Translations under genes and position numbers: made by a program | NCBI GenBank assembly: GCA_045648175.1 | Contig: JAZRNN010000030.1 | Location: 15,404-79,403, forward strand | DNA: 64,000 nucleotides | Source of the DNA: SIG440 sp045648175 | GTDB taxonomy: Bacteria; Bacillota; Clostridia; Monoglobales; Monoglobaceae | Direction: 5' to 3' | Notes under the pieces: generated by a model | Database searches by the model: none | The model's input: the letters and a program-made list of their open reading frames with translations, nothing else | What the model was told of the DNA's origin: nothing | In this document: positions 16,370-26,574 of the stretch, one piece after another | How the letters are laid out: each line of letters starts with the position of its first letter | Position numbering within the stretch: the first letter of the stretch is position 1

Positions 16370-17530
16370 TTATTTAACCAGCTCGTCAGCAAGTGCGTCA
16401 AGCCGAGTTTTATTTTCTTCATTCATTGCAGACATAATCTTAACGCTATTTTCACAATAAGTAAGATTTTTGCTCTTTTCAAGCATCGTCCTCATCACCT
16501 TCGCTGCCGCAGGTGCCCAAGTGCCATTTTCAATAATGCCCACTGTTTTATTATGGAAGTTACGCTCGGTAAGGTGATTGATAAATTCACGCATAAACGG
16601 AAAGATATCATTATTATATGTCGTTGTTGCAAGAACTATTTTACCATAACGGAATGCATCCTCCACTGCCTCTGCCATATCGCATCTTGCAAGGTCATTT
16701 ATAACAACCTTGGGGCAACCCTTTGCTTTAAGACTTTCGGCAAGGTACTCAACTGCGGATTTTGTGTTTCCGTAAACTGAGGTGTATGCAATCACAACCC
16801 CATCGGATTCGGTGCCGTAGCTTGACCAGATGTTGTAAAGGTCAAGATAATAACCTAAGTTTTCGTTGAGCACAGGTCCGTGCAGAGGACAGATAGTTTT
16901 GATATCAAGACCTGCCGCCTTTTTAAGAAGAGCCTGCACCTGAGCACCGTATTTACCAACAATACCGATATAATATCTTCGTGCCTCACATGCCCAGTCT
17001 TCATCTACATCCAATGCACCAAATTTACCAAAACCGTCAGCTGAGAATAAAACCTTGTCTGTGCTGTCATAGGTAACAATAACTTCGGGCCAATGTACCA
17101 TAGGAGCTGTAACAAAGGTCAGGTTATGTTTGCCAAGGCTAAGTGTATCGCCCTCGCCTACAACAATCTGTTTTTCAGCAAAATCTGTACCGAAGAACTG
17201 TTTCATCATTACAAAGGCTTTTGCAGATGCCACAATTTTTGCATTAGGATATGTGTTCGCAAAATTCATGATGTTTGCCGAATGGTCAGGCTCCATGTGC
17301 TGAACAATAAGATAATCGGGTGTTCTGCCGTTAAGGGCGATTTTCAGGTTGCGAAGCCAGTCGTCTGTGAAATTTGCATCCACCGTATCCATAACTGCAA
17401 TCTTTTCATCAATAATCGCATAGGAATTATATGACATACCGTTGGGAACAAAATACTGACCCTCAAACAAATCTATTTTATGGTCGTTGACACCTATATA
17501 TTTTATGTCATCTGTAATGTACATAGTCAT
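16370..17530 (-). CDS. fprA: Flavodiiron protein (rubredoxin:O2/NO oxidoreductase)
   Basis: 386 residues. The N-terminal metallo-beta-lactamase-like domain carries the diiron ligands QHMEPDH (about 80-85), HWPE, SADGFGKFG and PLHGP; the C-terminal flavodoxin domain binds FMN through YTSVYGNTKSA (about 254-264). The enzyme reduces O2 to water or NO to N2O using rubredoxin, encoded immediately downstream. Together they scavenge oxygen in an obligate anaerobe. The ATG at 17530 has GAGG nearby; an alternative ATG two codons later is equally possible. Confidence 0.95.
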   Translation of the reverse strand: MTMYITDDIKYIGVNDHKIDLFEGQYFVPNGMSYNSYAIIDEKIAVMDTVDANFTDDWLRNLKIALNGRTPDYLIVQHMEPDHSANIMNFANTYPNAKIVASAKAFVMMKQFFGTDFAEKQIVVGEGDTLSLGKHNLTFVTAPMVHWPEVIVTYDSTDKVLFSADGFGKFGALDVDEDWACEARRYYIGIVGKYGAQVQALLKKAAGLDIKTICPLHGPVLNENLGYYLDLYNIWSSYGTESDGVVIAYTSVYGNTKSAVEYLAESLKAKGCPKVVINDLARCDMAEAVEDAFRYGKIVLATTTYNNDIFPFMREFINHLTERNFHNKTVGIIENGTWAPAAAKVMRTMLEKSKNLTYCENSVKIMSAMNEENKTRLDALADELVK

Positions 17531-17563
17531 TCTGCCTCTTTTCTTTAAAAATCATACCTTTGT

Positions 17564-17592
17564 ATTTTAACATATATTGATAAATTTTTCAA
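17564..17592 (-). promoter_or_regulatory. Sigma-A promoter of the fprA-rubredoxin operon
   Basis: Minus-strand TTGAAA (17587-17592), 17-bp spacer, extended TG-T-TAAAAT (17564-17569). It lies 34 bp before the ATG. Confidence 0.83.
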
Positions 17593-17614
17593 CTGTAAAA
17601 TTATTTTTGTAAAC

Positions 17615-17646
17615 ATAAAGACGTGTTCTATTGAACACGTCTTTAT
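17615..17646 (-). terminator. Terminator of ileS
   Basis: 14-bp perfect stem (17615-17628 with 17633-17646), loop tatt, 4 nt beyond the ileS stop. The following U-tract is broken, so efficiency is uncertain. Confidence 0.75.
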
Positions 17647-17650
17647 ACTT

Positions 17651-20600
17651 TTATGCCTTTACAATATGAATCTTAACCTTTTCACCGTTGATGTTCCAGT
17701 CTTTGCCGTCGTTTTCTGCGTTGTCGATAGAAACAGCTAAGGTCTGTGCTGAGATTTCGTCAAGGTTCTTTGCAATGATTTCATCAATCTTTGCACTGCC
17801 GCAGCATGAAACCTTGATATTGTCCTGAACTTCAAATCCGCCATCCTTACGCATTGTCTGGATTTTGCTTATGATTTCACGGACAAAGCCTTCTTCAATA
17901 AGTTCATCGGTAAGATTTGTATCAAGAACAACTGTATATGTTGCGTCACTGTCTGATACAAAGCCGTCCTTCTGAAGAGTTTCAATCAGAACATCTTCCA
18001 TACCGAATTCAACATCTGTGCCTTCAACTGTGAGCTTAATATTTTCGCCCGCGTTGAGTGTTGCCATAACAGCCGCTCCGTCCATCGCATTAACCTGTTC
18101 AAATATAGCCTTTACAATTTTGCCATACTTGGGACCCATGGTTTTGAGCTGTGGTTTGAAGTTATAACTGATAAATGAACTTGCATTATCGGTAATCTCG
18201 ATTTCCTTAACGTTAAGCTCGTCAAGAATGATGTTTTTGTATACATCATCAATGTCGCCCTTTGTCTGTACATAAATCTTTGCAATGGGCTGACGGTTCT
18301 TGGTGTTTGCCGCATTACGGCAAGCACGGCCAAGGATAACAATCTTTCTTGCAGCATCCATTTCTTCTTCTATATCCTTGAAGTCAAACTCTGCATTTGC
18401 CACAGGGAAGTCACACATATGGATACTTTCGGAAGCGTTTTTGTCAACATTGAGAACAAGATTGCGATAAATCATTTCTGTCATGAACGGAATGAAAGGT
18501 GCACATACCTTTGAGAACTCAACAAGAACTGTATAGAGTGTCATATATGCACAAATCTTATCATCAGTAAGCTCGCTAGCCCAGAAACGTTCACGGCTTC
18601 TGCGTACATACCAGTTTGAAAGCTCGTCAGTGAATTCCTGAATTAATCTTGTTGCCTCGGTAATTTTGTAGTTTTCAAGGTATTCATCAACCGTGCTGAT
18701 TACGGTGTTGAGCTTTGATAAAATCCACTTGTCAAGTAAAGTCAGCTTTGACTTATCAAGAGTATACTTGGTTGGGTCAAAGTTATCAATATCTGCATAG
18801 AGCACATAGAATGCATAAGTGTTCCAGAGTGTACCCATAAACTTTCTCTGTGACTCGGAAACTGCTTCGTCGTGGAAGCGGTTGGGAAGCCATGGCGCAC
18901 TGTTTGAATAGAAGTACCATCTTACCGCATCAGAGCCCTGTTTATTGAGAACATCCCATGGGTTAACAACGTTGCCTATATGCTTTGACATCTTGCGGCC
19001 ATCCTTATCCTGAACGTGACCAAGAACAACTACATTCTTATAAGGTACCTTGTCAAAGAGAAGCGTTGAAATCGCAATAAGTGTATAGAACCAACCTCTT
19101 GTCTGGTCGATAGCCTCGCTGATGAAGTCAGCAGGGAAGTTCTGGTCAAAAAGCTCCTTATTTTCAAAAGGATAATGCCACTGTGCAAAGGGCATTGAGC
19201 CTGAGTCAAACCAACAGTCAATAACATCAAGAACTCTCTTCATTTCACCTCCGCACTTTTCGCACTTTAAGTGAACATTGTCAACATATGGTTTGTGAAG
19301 TTCTATATCGTCAGGAACATTTATACCTTTCGCCTTCAGTTCTTCAATAGAGCCGATACATTCGTGATGACCGCATTCGCAAGTCCAGATAGGAAGGGGT
19401 GTTCCCCAGTATCTTGAACGTGAGAGACCCCAGTCAATTACATTTTCAAGGAAGTTTCCAAATCTGCCGTGCTTGATGTTATCGGGCATCCAGTTAACTG
19501 TTTCGTTGTTTGCAAGAAGCTTGTCACGAACAGCCGACATCTTAATGAACCACGTGTCACAAGCATAGTAAAGAAGCGGTGTATCACATCTCCAGCAGAA
19601 TGGATAGCTGTGTTCAAAATTAATAACCTCAAAAAGCTGATTTCTTTCCTTAAGGTCACGGATAACAAGCTTGTCAACATCTTTTACAAACATACCCTTC
19701 CAGGGTTCAACCGCATCCACAAATTTACCCTGAGTATTTACAAGGTTAACAAAGGGAAGGTCGTTTTCCTTGCCCACACGTGAGTCGTCCTCACCAAAGG
19801 CAGGAGCAATGTGAACAATACCTGTACCATCGCTCATTGTAACATAGTTGTCAGCAACAATAAAGTGACCCTTTTTGTCAAGTGTTGCAAAGTTATAAAG
19901 AGGCTCGTACTCAAGTCCGCAAAGGTCTGTGCCCACATATTTTTCAAGAATTTCGTACTCATCCTTGATAACGCTGTCAACCAGAGCTTCTGCAAGGATA
20001 AATGTTTCATCCCCTATCTTAACCTTAACATAAGTTTCGTGGGGGTTAACGCATAACGCTACGTTTGAAGGAAGTGTCCAGGGTGTTGTTGTCCACGCAA
20101 GGATATATTCATCTGTTTTGTCCTTCACAATGAATTTAGCAATAAGAGAATTTTCCTTTACGTCCTTATAGCCCTGTGCAACCTCATGGCTTGACAGAGA
20201 AGTTCCACAACGGGGGCAGTAAGGCATAATCTTGTGACCCTTGTAGAGAAGACCCTTGTCCCAGATGGTTTTAAGCGCCCACCATACAGACTCGATATAA
20301 TCGTTATGATAAGTAACATAAGGATTATCCATATCGGCCCAGAAGCCGACACGGTCACTCATTTCCTCCCACTCGCTCTGGTAGGTGAAAACGCTGTCCT
20401 TACACTTTTTAACAAAATCTTCAATACCATAGTTTTCAATCTGTGGCTTACCGCTGATACCGAGCTGTTTTTCAACCTCAAGTTCAACAGGCAGACCGTG
20501 TGTATCCCAACCTGCTTTTCTGAGAACCTTGTATCCCTTCATTGTGCGGTAACGGGGAATCAAGTCCTTGATAACACGGGTCAGAACATGACCGATGTGT

Positions 20601-20761
20601 GGCTTGCCGTTTGCAGTAGGGGGGCCGTCGAAGAAAGTATAAACTTCGCCGCCTTCACGATTGGCAATACTCTTTTTGAATATGTCATTATCCTTCCAGA
20701 AAGAGACAATCTCTTTTTCTCTTTCGACAAAGGATAAATCCGTTGAGACTTTATCGTACAT
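17651..20761 (-). CDS. ileS: Isoleucyl-tRNA synthetase, long form
   Basis: 1036 residues of class Ia synthetase: class I HIGH motif in PTANGKPHIGH, the editing domain with WTTTPWTLPSN, CP region, KMSKH in GRKMSKHIGN and the anticodon-binding domain. CxxC pairs (CPRCG, CECGHHEC, CEKCGG) suggest bound zinc. The length and the FFDGPPTANG N-terminus match the eukaryote-like IleRS2 group, commonly associated with low mupirocin sensitivity, rather than the ~930-residue IleRS1; this subclass call is an inference. The leader is too short for a T-box. GGAGG lies 9 nt before the ATG. Confidence 0.96.
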   Translation of the reverse strand: MYDKVSTDLSFVEREKEIVSFWKDNDIFKKSIANREGGEVYTFFDGPPTANGKPHIGHVLTRVIKDLIPRYRTMKGYKVLRKAGWDTHGLPVELEVEKQLGISGKPQIENYGIEDFVKKCKDSVFTYQSEWEEMSDRVGFWADMDNPYVTYHNDYIESVWWALKTIWDKGLLYKGHKIMPYCPRCGTSLSSHEVAQGYKDVKENSLIAKFIVKDKTDEYILAWTTTPWTLPSNVALCVNPHETYVKVKIGDETFILAEALVDSVIKDEYEILEKYVGTDLCGLEYEPLYNFATLDKKGHFIVADNYVTMSDGTGIVHIAPAFGEDDSRVGKENDLPFVNLVNTQGKFVDAVEPWKGMFVKDVDKLVIRDLKERNQLFEVINFEHSYPFCWRCDTPLLYYACDTWFIKMSAVRDKLLANNETVNWMPDNIKHGRFGNFLENVIDWGLSRSRYWGTPLPIWTCECGHHECIGSIEELKAKGINVPDDIELHKPYVDNVHLKCEKCGGEMKRVLDVIDCWFDSGSMPFAQWHYPFENKELFDQNFPADFISEAIDQTRGWFYTLIAISTLLFDKVPYKNVVVLGHVQDKDGRKMSKHIGNVVNPWDVLNKQGSDAVRWYFYSNSAPWLPNRFHDEAVSESQRKFMGTLWNTYAFYVLYADIDNFDPTKYTLDKSKLTLLDKWILSKLNTVISTVDEYLENYKITEATRLIQEFTDELSNWYVRRSRERFWASELTDDKICAYMTLYTVLVEFSKVCAPFIPFMTEMIYRNLVLNVDKNASESIHMCDFPVANAEFDFKDIEEEMDAARKIVILGRACRNAANTKNRQPIAKIYVQTKGDIDDVYKNIILDELNVKEIEITDNASSFISYNFKPQLKTMGPKYGKIVKAIFEQVNAMDGAAVMATLNAGENIKLTVEGTDVEFGMEDVLIETLQKDGFVSDSDATYTVVLDTNLTDELIEEGFVREIISKIQTMRKDGGFEVQDNIKVSCCGSAKIDEIIAKNLDEISAQTLAVSIDNAENDGKDWNINGEKVKIHIVKA

Positions 20762-20810
20762 TGTAATACCTCCTGTGTATAAACAATTGATTACATATTT
20801 TAACTTATAT

Positions 20811-20839
20811 ATTTTACAGTAAAATTCCCATTTTGTAAA
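20811..20839 (-). promoter_or_regulatory. Sigma-A promoter of ileS
   Basis: Minus-strand TTTACA (20834-20839), 17-bp spacer, TAAAAT (20811-20816). The leader is about 45 nt and holds no T-box. Confidence 0.7.
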
Positions 20840-20901
20840 GAGATTTGCTAAAATTCCTTCAAAAAATGGTAACTTTTTTTAATTTATTAATAAAAAAGAC
20901 A

Positions 20902-20930
20902 TTGAAATCAAAAGTTTTATGTGGTATACT
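20902..20930 (+). promoter_or_regulatory. Sigma-A promoter of clpE
   Basis: TTGAAA (20902-20907), 17-bp spacer, TATACT (20925-20930). No CtsR-type GGTCAAA direct repeat is visible around it. Confidence 0.8.
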
Positions 20931-20980
20931 ATTCATCGACTATTGAATAATGGGTACATTTGTGCCTTGGAGGTATAACA

Positions 20981-23335
20981 ATGCTCTGTACAAGATGCAA
21001 AAAGAATATGGCCGTGGTTTTTGTTACCAGAATGGAACCCGACGGCAAACAGGTAAATGAAGGCTATTGCCTTTCCTGTGCAAAAGAACTGAATATAGCC
21101 CCACTTGACAATATGTTAAAGGGTTTAGGGATGACCCCCGAAGAATTTGACAATATGAACAGCGAAAGCTTAGAGATGATGCGTGGTATGATGGACGGCG
21201 AAGATTTTGACCCGTCAGCTATTCTTGGCGAAGGATTCATGGACGCCGGAGATTTTGATGACAGCGAGGATGGCGGTGCAATGAAAAACTCACCCCTCTC
21301 CTTCCTTTCAAATATGTTGGGCGGTAATAAAGCTCCCAACGCGGAATATGCGCCCCAAAAGGAAAAATCAGCTAAAAACGACAAAAAGGATAAACCTAAA
21401 AACAAGCGTAAATTTCTTGATATGTATGGCACCAATCTAACCGCAAAGGCAAAACGAGGCGAGATTGACCGTGTGATTGGCAGAGAAGCCGAAATGAACC
21501 GTGTTACACAAATTCTTAACCGTCGCACGAAAAACAATCCCGTGCTCATCGGCGAGCCGGGTGTTGGCAAAACCGCCATCGCAGAAGGTCTTGCCCTTAG
21601 AATTGCTGAAGGCAATGTGCCTGCAAAGCTTTTAGGTTATGAAATCTATCTCCTTGATATGGCGGCAATGGTTGCAGGAACACAGTTCCGCGGTCAGTTT
21701 GAATCACGTCTTAAAAGTCTTATTACAGAAGTCAAGGCTCTTGGCAATATCATTCTTGTCATAGACGAGGTGCACGTCCTCACCAAAGCAGGTGATGCAG
21801 AAGGTGCAATGAATGCGGGTAACATTTTAAAGCCTGCTCTTTCTCGTGGTGAAATACAGATTATCGGTGCAACCACACTAGAGGAATACCGCAAGCATAT
21901 CGAAAAGGACAGCGCTCTTGAACGCCGTTTTCAGTCTGTTATTGTCGAAGAACCATCTGTTGAAGAAACAATCGAAATGCTGAAAGGTATCAAGAGTTAT
22001 TACGAGGACTATCACAAGGTAAAAATCACCGACGATATCATCCGTACAGCGGCAGTACTTTCAAAAAGATATATTACCGACAGATTTCTGCCTGACAAAG
22101 CTATTGACGTAATTGACGAGGCGGCATCCAAAGCAAATCTTGACAACACCGCGCTTGCAGACCTTGCAAAGCTAAAGGCTCGGCTTGATGAGGTTAAAAC
22201 CGCTCAGGAGGAAATCGAAACCGCTCCTGATGGTGAAAATACCGACCCCACAGTAAATTACGAAAAAATTGCAGAGCTTAAAAGCCGTGAATGTCAGCTT
22301 GTATCTGCCATTGAAGAACTTGAAAAGAATACCGCTGATGTTTACCTTACCCCCGACGATTTGGCTGCTGTAATTGAAGGCTGGACAAAAATTCCTGTAA
22401 AAAATATTACCGAGTTTGAAACAAACCGACTGGTAAATCTTGAAGAACGTCTTCACCTTAACCTTATAGGTCAGAATGATGCTGTATCTGCAGTATCACG
22501 TGGTATACGTCGCAAACGTGCAGGCTTCAGCCTTAAACGCAGACCTGCCTCATTTATCTTTGTAGGTCCCACAGGTGTTGGTAAAACCGAGCTCGTTAAA
22601 CAGATTGCAAGGGAAGTTTTTGATACCGAGGATGCGCTTATCCGTTTTGATATGTCAGAATTCATGGAAAAGCATACAGTATCAAGACTTATTGGCTCGC
22701 CCCCGGGATATGTGGGTTATGACGATGCAGGACAGCTTACCGAAAAAATACGCCGTCACCCCTACTCTGTCATTTTGTTTGATGAGATTGAAAAGGCACA
22801 TCCCGATGTATTTAATATGCTTCTTCAAATTCTTGACGACGGACGAATCACCGACAGTCACGGCAAAACCGTTTCATTTGAGGACACTATCATTGTTATG
22901 ACATCCAATGCCGGAAGTGACAGCTTTGGCGGTGTTGCAGGCTTTGGTGCAACCAATAACGCATCTAATAAAATGAAGGCAGAAAAGGCTCTTAAACAGA
23001 TTTTTAGACCGGAATTTCTTAATCGAATTGACGAAATAATTGTCTTTGAGGAACTGACCCACGATGACCTTTTAAAAATCGTTGAACTTATGCTTGCAGA
23101 TTTAAGTCGTGGTCTTACCGAAAAGGGTATTTCTATCGAGGTAACTGAGGGTGCAAAAGAGCTTATTTGCAAAGACGGTTACAACAGTCAGTACGGAGCA
23201 CGTCCGATGCGCAGATATATCGAAAGACATATCGAAGACAAACTTGCCCATATGTTTATCGGCAATGAGATTTCTGCAGGAAATACAATTATTGTTGACG
23301 AAACAAATGGCGAAATCACCGTAAAAATAAAATAA
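20981..23335 (+). CDS. clpE: Clp protease ATPase with N-terminal zinc finger (ClpE-like)
   Basis: 784 residues. An N-terminal treble of cysteines (CTRCKKN and CLSCAKEL) forms a zinc finger, as in ClpE rather than ClpC, followed by an acidic/lysine-rich linker. The first AAA+ domain has GEPGVGKTA and VIDEVH; the second has GPTGVGKTE, FDEIEKAHPDV and the GSPPGYVGYDD pore region, with a short middle segment between. It unfolds substrates for ClpP; no clpP is in the window. The start at 20981 follows GGAGG by 9 nt. It is transcribed alone and divergently from ileS. Confidence 0.92.
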   Translation: MLCTRCKKNMAVVFVTRMEPDGKQVNEGYCLSCAKELNIAPLDNMLKGLGMTPEEFDNMNSESLEMMRGMMDGEDFDPSAILGEGFMDAGDFDDSEDGGAMKNSPLSFLSNMLGGNKAPNAEYAPQKEKSAKNDKKDKPKNKRKFLDMYGTNLTAKAKRGEIDRVIGREAEMNRVTQILNRRTKNNPVLIGEPGVGKTAIAEGLALRIAEGNVPAKLLGYEIYLLDMAAMVAGTQFRGQFESRLKSLITEVKALGNIILVIDEVHVLTKAGDAEGAMNAGNILKPALSRGEIQIIGATTLEEYRKHIEKDSALERRFQSVIVEEPSVEETIEMLKGIKSYYEDYHKVKITDDIIRTAAVLSKRYITDRFLPDKAIDVIDEAASKANLDNTALADLAKLKARLDEVKTAQEEIETAPDGENTDPTVNYEKIAELKSRECQLVSAIEELEKNTADVYLTPDDLAAVIEGWTKIPVKNITEFETNRLVNLEERLHLNLIGQNDAVSAVSRGIRRKRAGFSLKRRPASFIFVGPTGVGKTELVKQIAREVFDTEDALIRFDMSEFMEKHTVSRLIGSPPGYVGYDDAGQLTEKIRRHPYSVILFDEIEKAHPDVFNMLLQILDDGRITDSHGKTVSFEDTIIVMTSNAGSDSFGGVAGFGATNNASNKMKAEKALKQIFRPEFLNRIDEIIVFEELTHDDLLKIVELMLADLSRGLTEKGISIEVTEGAKELICKDGYNSQYGARPMRRYIERHIEDKLAHMFIGNEISAGNTIIVDETNGEITVKIK

Positions 23336-23340
23336 ACAGT

Positions 23341-23371
23341 TACAGGGTGTACCAAACTGGTACACCCTGTA
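23341..23371. terminator. Bidirectional terminator between clpE and the manganese catalase gene
   Basis: 14-bp perfect stem (23341-23354 with 23358-23371), loop aac, AT-rich on both flanks, placed between two convergent stops. Confidence 0.88.
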
Positions 23372-23380
23372 TTATTAAAA

Positions 23381-24052
23381 TTATTGATTAAACGATGGTT
23401 TACTTACATCTTTTTCGTCCACCTTTTCGCCGCCTGTTGATGGCTCTGACATACTAAAATACATTCTGGCAGCTTTAGTTGTGCCGAAATCACGGTTTGA
23501 GCCCGTATTCTGAACCTTATTAAAGGCATCGCGGAACATCGCATTGTGAGCTTCCTCTCTGTTGAGGAGAAAATCTATTGTTTCTTTTACCTGTTTATCA
23601 TCAATCTGTCTGTAAAGATATTCATATACAACCTTGGCACGTTGTTCTGATGCAATATTTGACAGCAAATCCGCACACAAATCACCTGTGACACTTACAT
23701 AATCACTCGTCCAGGAATACCCCGATGCATTTATCAGTCCCGGATTTAATCCTAGAAGAACGTGTGTCTGTATCTCGCCTGCAGGAACCTTCTCGGCATC
23801 CACATCGTGTCCGTTAAGAAGGTTAATTGTCTGAGCAATCATTTCCATATGACCAAGCTCTTCTGCCGCAATGTCCAGAAACAAATCCTTGATTTCGGGG
23901 TCTTTAATTCTGAAACTTTGTGACATATACTGCATTGCTGCCTTAAGCTCGCCGTTTGCACCGCCAAGCTGTTCCTGCAAAAGTGCCGCATACTGAGGAT
24001 TAGGTTTTTCAACAGATACCGGATGGAATAAAAGTTTTTCGTGTTTAAACAT
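23381..24052 (-). CDS. Manganese catalase family protein
   Basis: 223-residue ferritin-like four-helix protein. The dimanganese ligands appear in the expected order: Glu in GGANGELKAAMQYM (about 35), AAEELGHMEM (Glu, His about 65-68), then Glu in ASEQRAKVVYEYL and REEAHNAMF. It would convert H2O2 to water and O2 without haem, which suits an anaerobe. CotJC-type spore coat catalases belong to the same family, but the cotJA/cotJB partners are absent here, so a spore role is only possible. No clear sigma-A promoter was found upstream. Confidence 0.9.
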   Translation of the reverse strand: MFKHEKLLFHPVSVEKPNPQYAALLQEQLGGANGELKAAMQYMSQSFRIKDPEIKDLFLDIAAEELGHMEMIAQTINLLNGHDVDAEKVPAGEIQTHVLLGLNPGLINASGYSWTSDYVSVTGDLCADLLSNIASEQRAKVVYEYLYRQIDDKQVKETIDFLLNREEAHNAMFRDAFNKVQNTGSNRDFGTTKAARMYFSMSEPSTGGEKVDEKDVSKPSFNQ

Positions 24053-24120
24053 AGTCTGACCTCACTTTATTTTTTTGTCTATTTTTTCCGTATCTGTAGT
24101 TTTTATTCATAAATGAGGTT

Positions 24121-26574
24121 TTATTGACCTTCAATCAATCCATATTTAATTTTTACTCTCTCTAGTTTCTCAATCATAGGCTTTGCCATAATCCAAAGGA
24201 AAAACGTGGTAGATATTGCGTGAACCGTATCAAATGGCAACCCCGATACACACGCTACCGCAATCATTTTTAAATCAGGTTTTGCCTGTACCATAAAGAC
24301 GGTTGCAGTATTCATTATTCCGCCGTAAACCGCAAAGGTGACAACCAAACCGAAAAGACACAGCATAATTCTGATTTTTTTCAAAGCACCCCCGAAAACT
24401 ATTCCCGACAAAAAACCAATTATACCAAGTGCAAACATCTGCCATGGTGTCCAGGGGCCCTGACCAAAAATGAAATTTGATACAAATGCACTAATTGCAC
24501 CAACCAAAAATCCCGTTTCGCCACCAAAGCACACACCGGTAATAATCACAATAGCTACCATCGGATTAAAGTGCGGCACCATAAAGAACGCTGCTCTTCC
24601 CGCTACATCAAGCGCACACAAAACGCTTATCAGCACAAGCTCTCTTGCCTGAGGTTTTCTTTTTTCAAATAACATACAAAATGGTATCAAGGTTTCCATT
24701 ATTATAATCAAACTTATGGCATAATACTTTCGGTCAAACGAAAAGAATTTCCCCAGATAAATTGTAAAGGGTATCGCAAACAAGATAAACATTACCATAA
24801 CAAAAGTATTTTTAGATAGCTTGTTTTTTGTGGGCAACGGTGGTTTCAGCGTAAATTCATTTTTAACATCAGGGAAATAGGTATCATTTTTTTCTATCTT
24901 TCGTTCAGAGACAACCCCGCCACAAGCAAGAATTACATCCTCCGCTAACACCGCATCAGGAAGATACGTCCGTGCCATACGGTTTGCGGCTGTTGTATAA
25001 AAGCTCTTTCCCGCAAAAAATTCCCTTGGATGTCCCTGAGAGGTGATGTTGCCGTCAAAAAACATTGCACATCTATCTGCATATTCAGCACAGAACTCAA
25101 TATCATGAGATACCATAACAATGGTAGTACCTTGTGATTTGAGGTCTTTGATAATACTTGAAAAAATCTGTTTAAAATGTGCATCAAACCCCTTTGTAGG
25201 TTCGTCAAGTAGTAAAATTTCAGGAGTCATCATAAGTACTTTTGCAAGAGCAGCTCTTTGCTGTTCGCCACCCGATAAGTCATATGGATGGCTTTCAAGC
25301 AAATTATCTATACGACACAGACGTGAAATATATTTTACCTTTTCATTTTTTTCTTCTTTGGACATTTTTTTGCCCGAAAGCATATCTGAAAGTTCCTTAT
25401 AAACTGTATTATTCACAAACAAGTCTTGCGGTTTTTGAGGGAGCACACCTAAAATGCCTTTATATAACCCATGCACCTTGTAAATTTCTTCACCAAATAT
25501 CCGCACATCGCCCCTGTACGGTTTATTTAATCCCGATATTAATGACAGGGCTGTTGTCTTGCCCGTTCCGTTTGCGCCTACTATCGCAAAGAATTCACCC
25601 TTATTTACGCAAAGATTTATACCTTTTACAACATCAGGCAAATCCTTTTCATAACGAAACCACACATCTCTTAATTCTACAACAACATCAGAATATACGT
25701 TATTATCCTTAATTTTAGGTATCAACTCAGCCTTTAAAGGTTTTGTTTTTGAATATTCGCCAAGCCACTTTCTGCCTTGACCAACTGTTATGGGGCATTT
25801 GGTGTTATCACCCACAGAACTATGTATCCGCATCGGAGTCGGTATGGCAAAATACATATCGTGATTTTCTTTTTTTAGTTTTTCGCCAACATTTTCAGGA
25901 TTTCCGTCTGCGATAATTTTGCCGTTATCCATAACAATTACTCTGTCTGAAATGGGAAATACGTCCTCCAGCCGATGCTCCGACAAAATAATCGTTGTGC
26001 CAAGCTCGCGGTTTATCTTTTCAAGAGTTTTAAAAAAGTTTTGTGCCGCAATTGGGTCAAGCTGAGCAGTTGGCTCGTCCAGTATTAGCACCGATGGCTG
26101 CATAACCATCACGGAAGCAAGGTTAAGGAGTTGTTTTTCGCCCCCGGAAAGTTCGGTCACATTTTTATAAAACCAGTTTTGTATACCAAAAAATGATGCC
26201 ATTTCAGAAACTCTTGACCTGATTTCTGAGTTAGGATAACCAAGACTTTCAAGACCAAACGCCAATTCGTGCCACACCTTGTCTGTGACAATCTGAGCAT
26301 CAGGGCTTTGCATTACAAAACCGATTCTGCTTGCTTGTTCCAAAGTTGAAGTTTCTGATAATAATTTGCTGTTAAAATCTATTGACCCAACCATTTCACC
26401 AAAGGGAGCAAGTGAAGATTTAAAAAGTCGCAGCAAAGTTGTCTTTCCGCAACCGGACTTACCACACAAAGTTACAAATTCGCCATTATTTATAGTTATG
26501 TTTATACCGTCAAGAGCTTTTACGCATCTGTTGGGATAAGTAAAACTCAGATTTTTGATTTTAAAGACTTCCAC
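24121..26574 (-). CDS. ECF transporter: two ATPase domains fused to an S component
   Basis: 817 residues in three parts. ATPase 1 (about 1-230): Walker A GKSGCGKTT at 38-46, signature LSGGEKQ, Walker B LILDEPTA. ATPase 2 (about 295-520): GANGTGKTT, LSGGEQQRA, LLLDEPTKGFD. After a linker, about residues 585-800 hold six or so hydrophobic segments with the S-component look (ELVLISVLCALDVAGRA, FGGETGFLVGAISAF, GPWTPWQMFALGIIGF). The T component is the next gene upstream, overlapping by 28 nt, so the pair could encode a complete importer. The substrate (a vitamin or related micronutrient) cannot be read from the sequence and no riboswitch precedes the operon. Confidence 0.88.
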   Translation of the reverse strand: MEVFKIKNLSFTYPNRCVKALDGINITINNGEFVTLCGKSGCGKTTLLRLFKSSLAPFGEMVGSIDFNSKLLSETSTLEQASRIGFVMQSPDAQIVTDKVWHELAFGLESLGYPNSEIRSRVSEMASFFGIQNWFYKNVTELSGGEKQLLNLASVMVMQPSVLILDEPTAQLDPIAAQNFFKTLEKINRELGTTIILSEHRLEDVFPISDRVIVMDNGKIIADGNPENVGEKLKKENHDMYFAIPTPMRIHSSVGDNTKCPITVGQGRKWLGEYSKTKPLKAELIPKIKDNNVYSDVVVELRDVWFRYEKDLPDVVKGINLCVNKGEFFAIVGANGTGKTTALSLISGLNKPYRGDVRIFGEEIYKVHGLYKGILGVLPQKPQDLFVNNTVYKELSDMLSGKKMSKEEKNEKVKYISRLCRIDNLLESHPYDLSGGEQQRAALAKVLMMTPEILLLDEPTKGFDAHFKQIFSSIIKDLKSQGTTIVMVSHDIEFCAEYADRCAMFFDGNITSQGHPREFFAGKSFYTTAANRMARTYLPDAVLAEDVILACGGVVSERKIEKNDTYFPDVKNEFTLKPPLPTKNKLSKNTFVMVMFILFAIPFTIYLGKFFSFDRKYYAISLIIIMETLIPFCMLFEKRKPQARELVLISVLCALDVAGRAAFFMVPHFNPMVAIVIITGVCFGGETGFLVGAISAFVSNFIFGQGPWTPWQMFALGIIGFLSGIVFGGALKKIRIMLCLFGLVVTFAVYGGIMNTATVFMVQAKPDLKMIAVACVSGLPFDTVHAISTTFFLWIMAKPMIEKLERVKIKYGLIEGQ

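Noticed and set aside
20762..20980. T-box riboswitch for ileS, or CtsR operator for clpE
   Set aside because: The leader of ileS is about 45 nt with no T-box sequence, and no GGTCAAA direct repeat is present near the clpE promoter.
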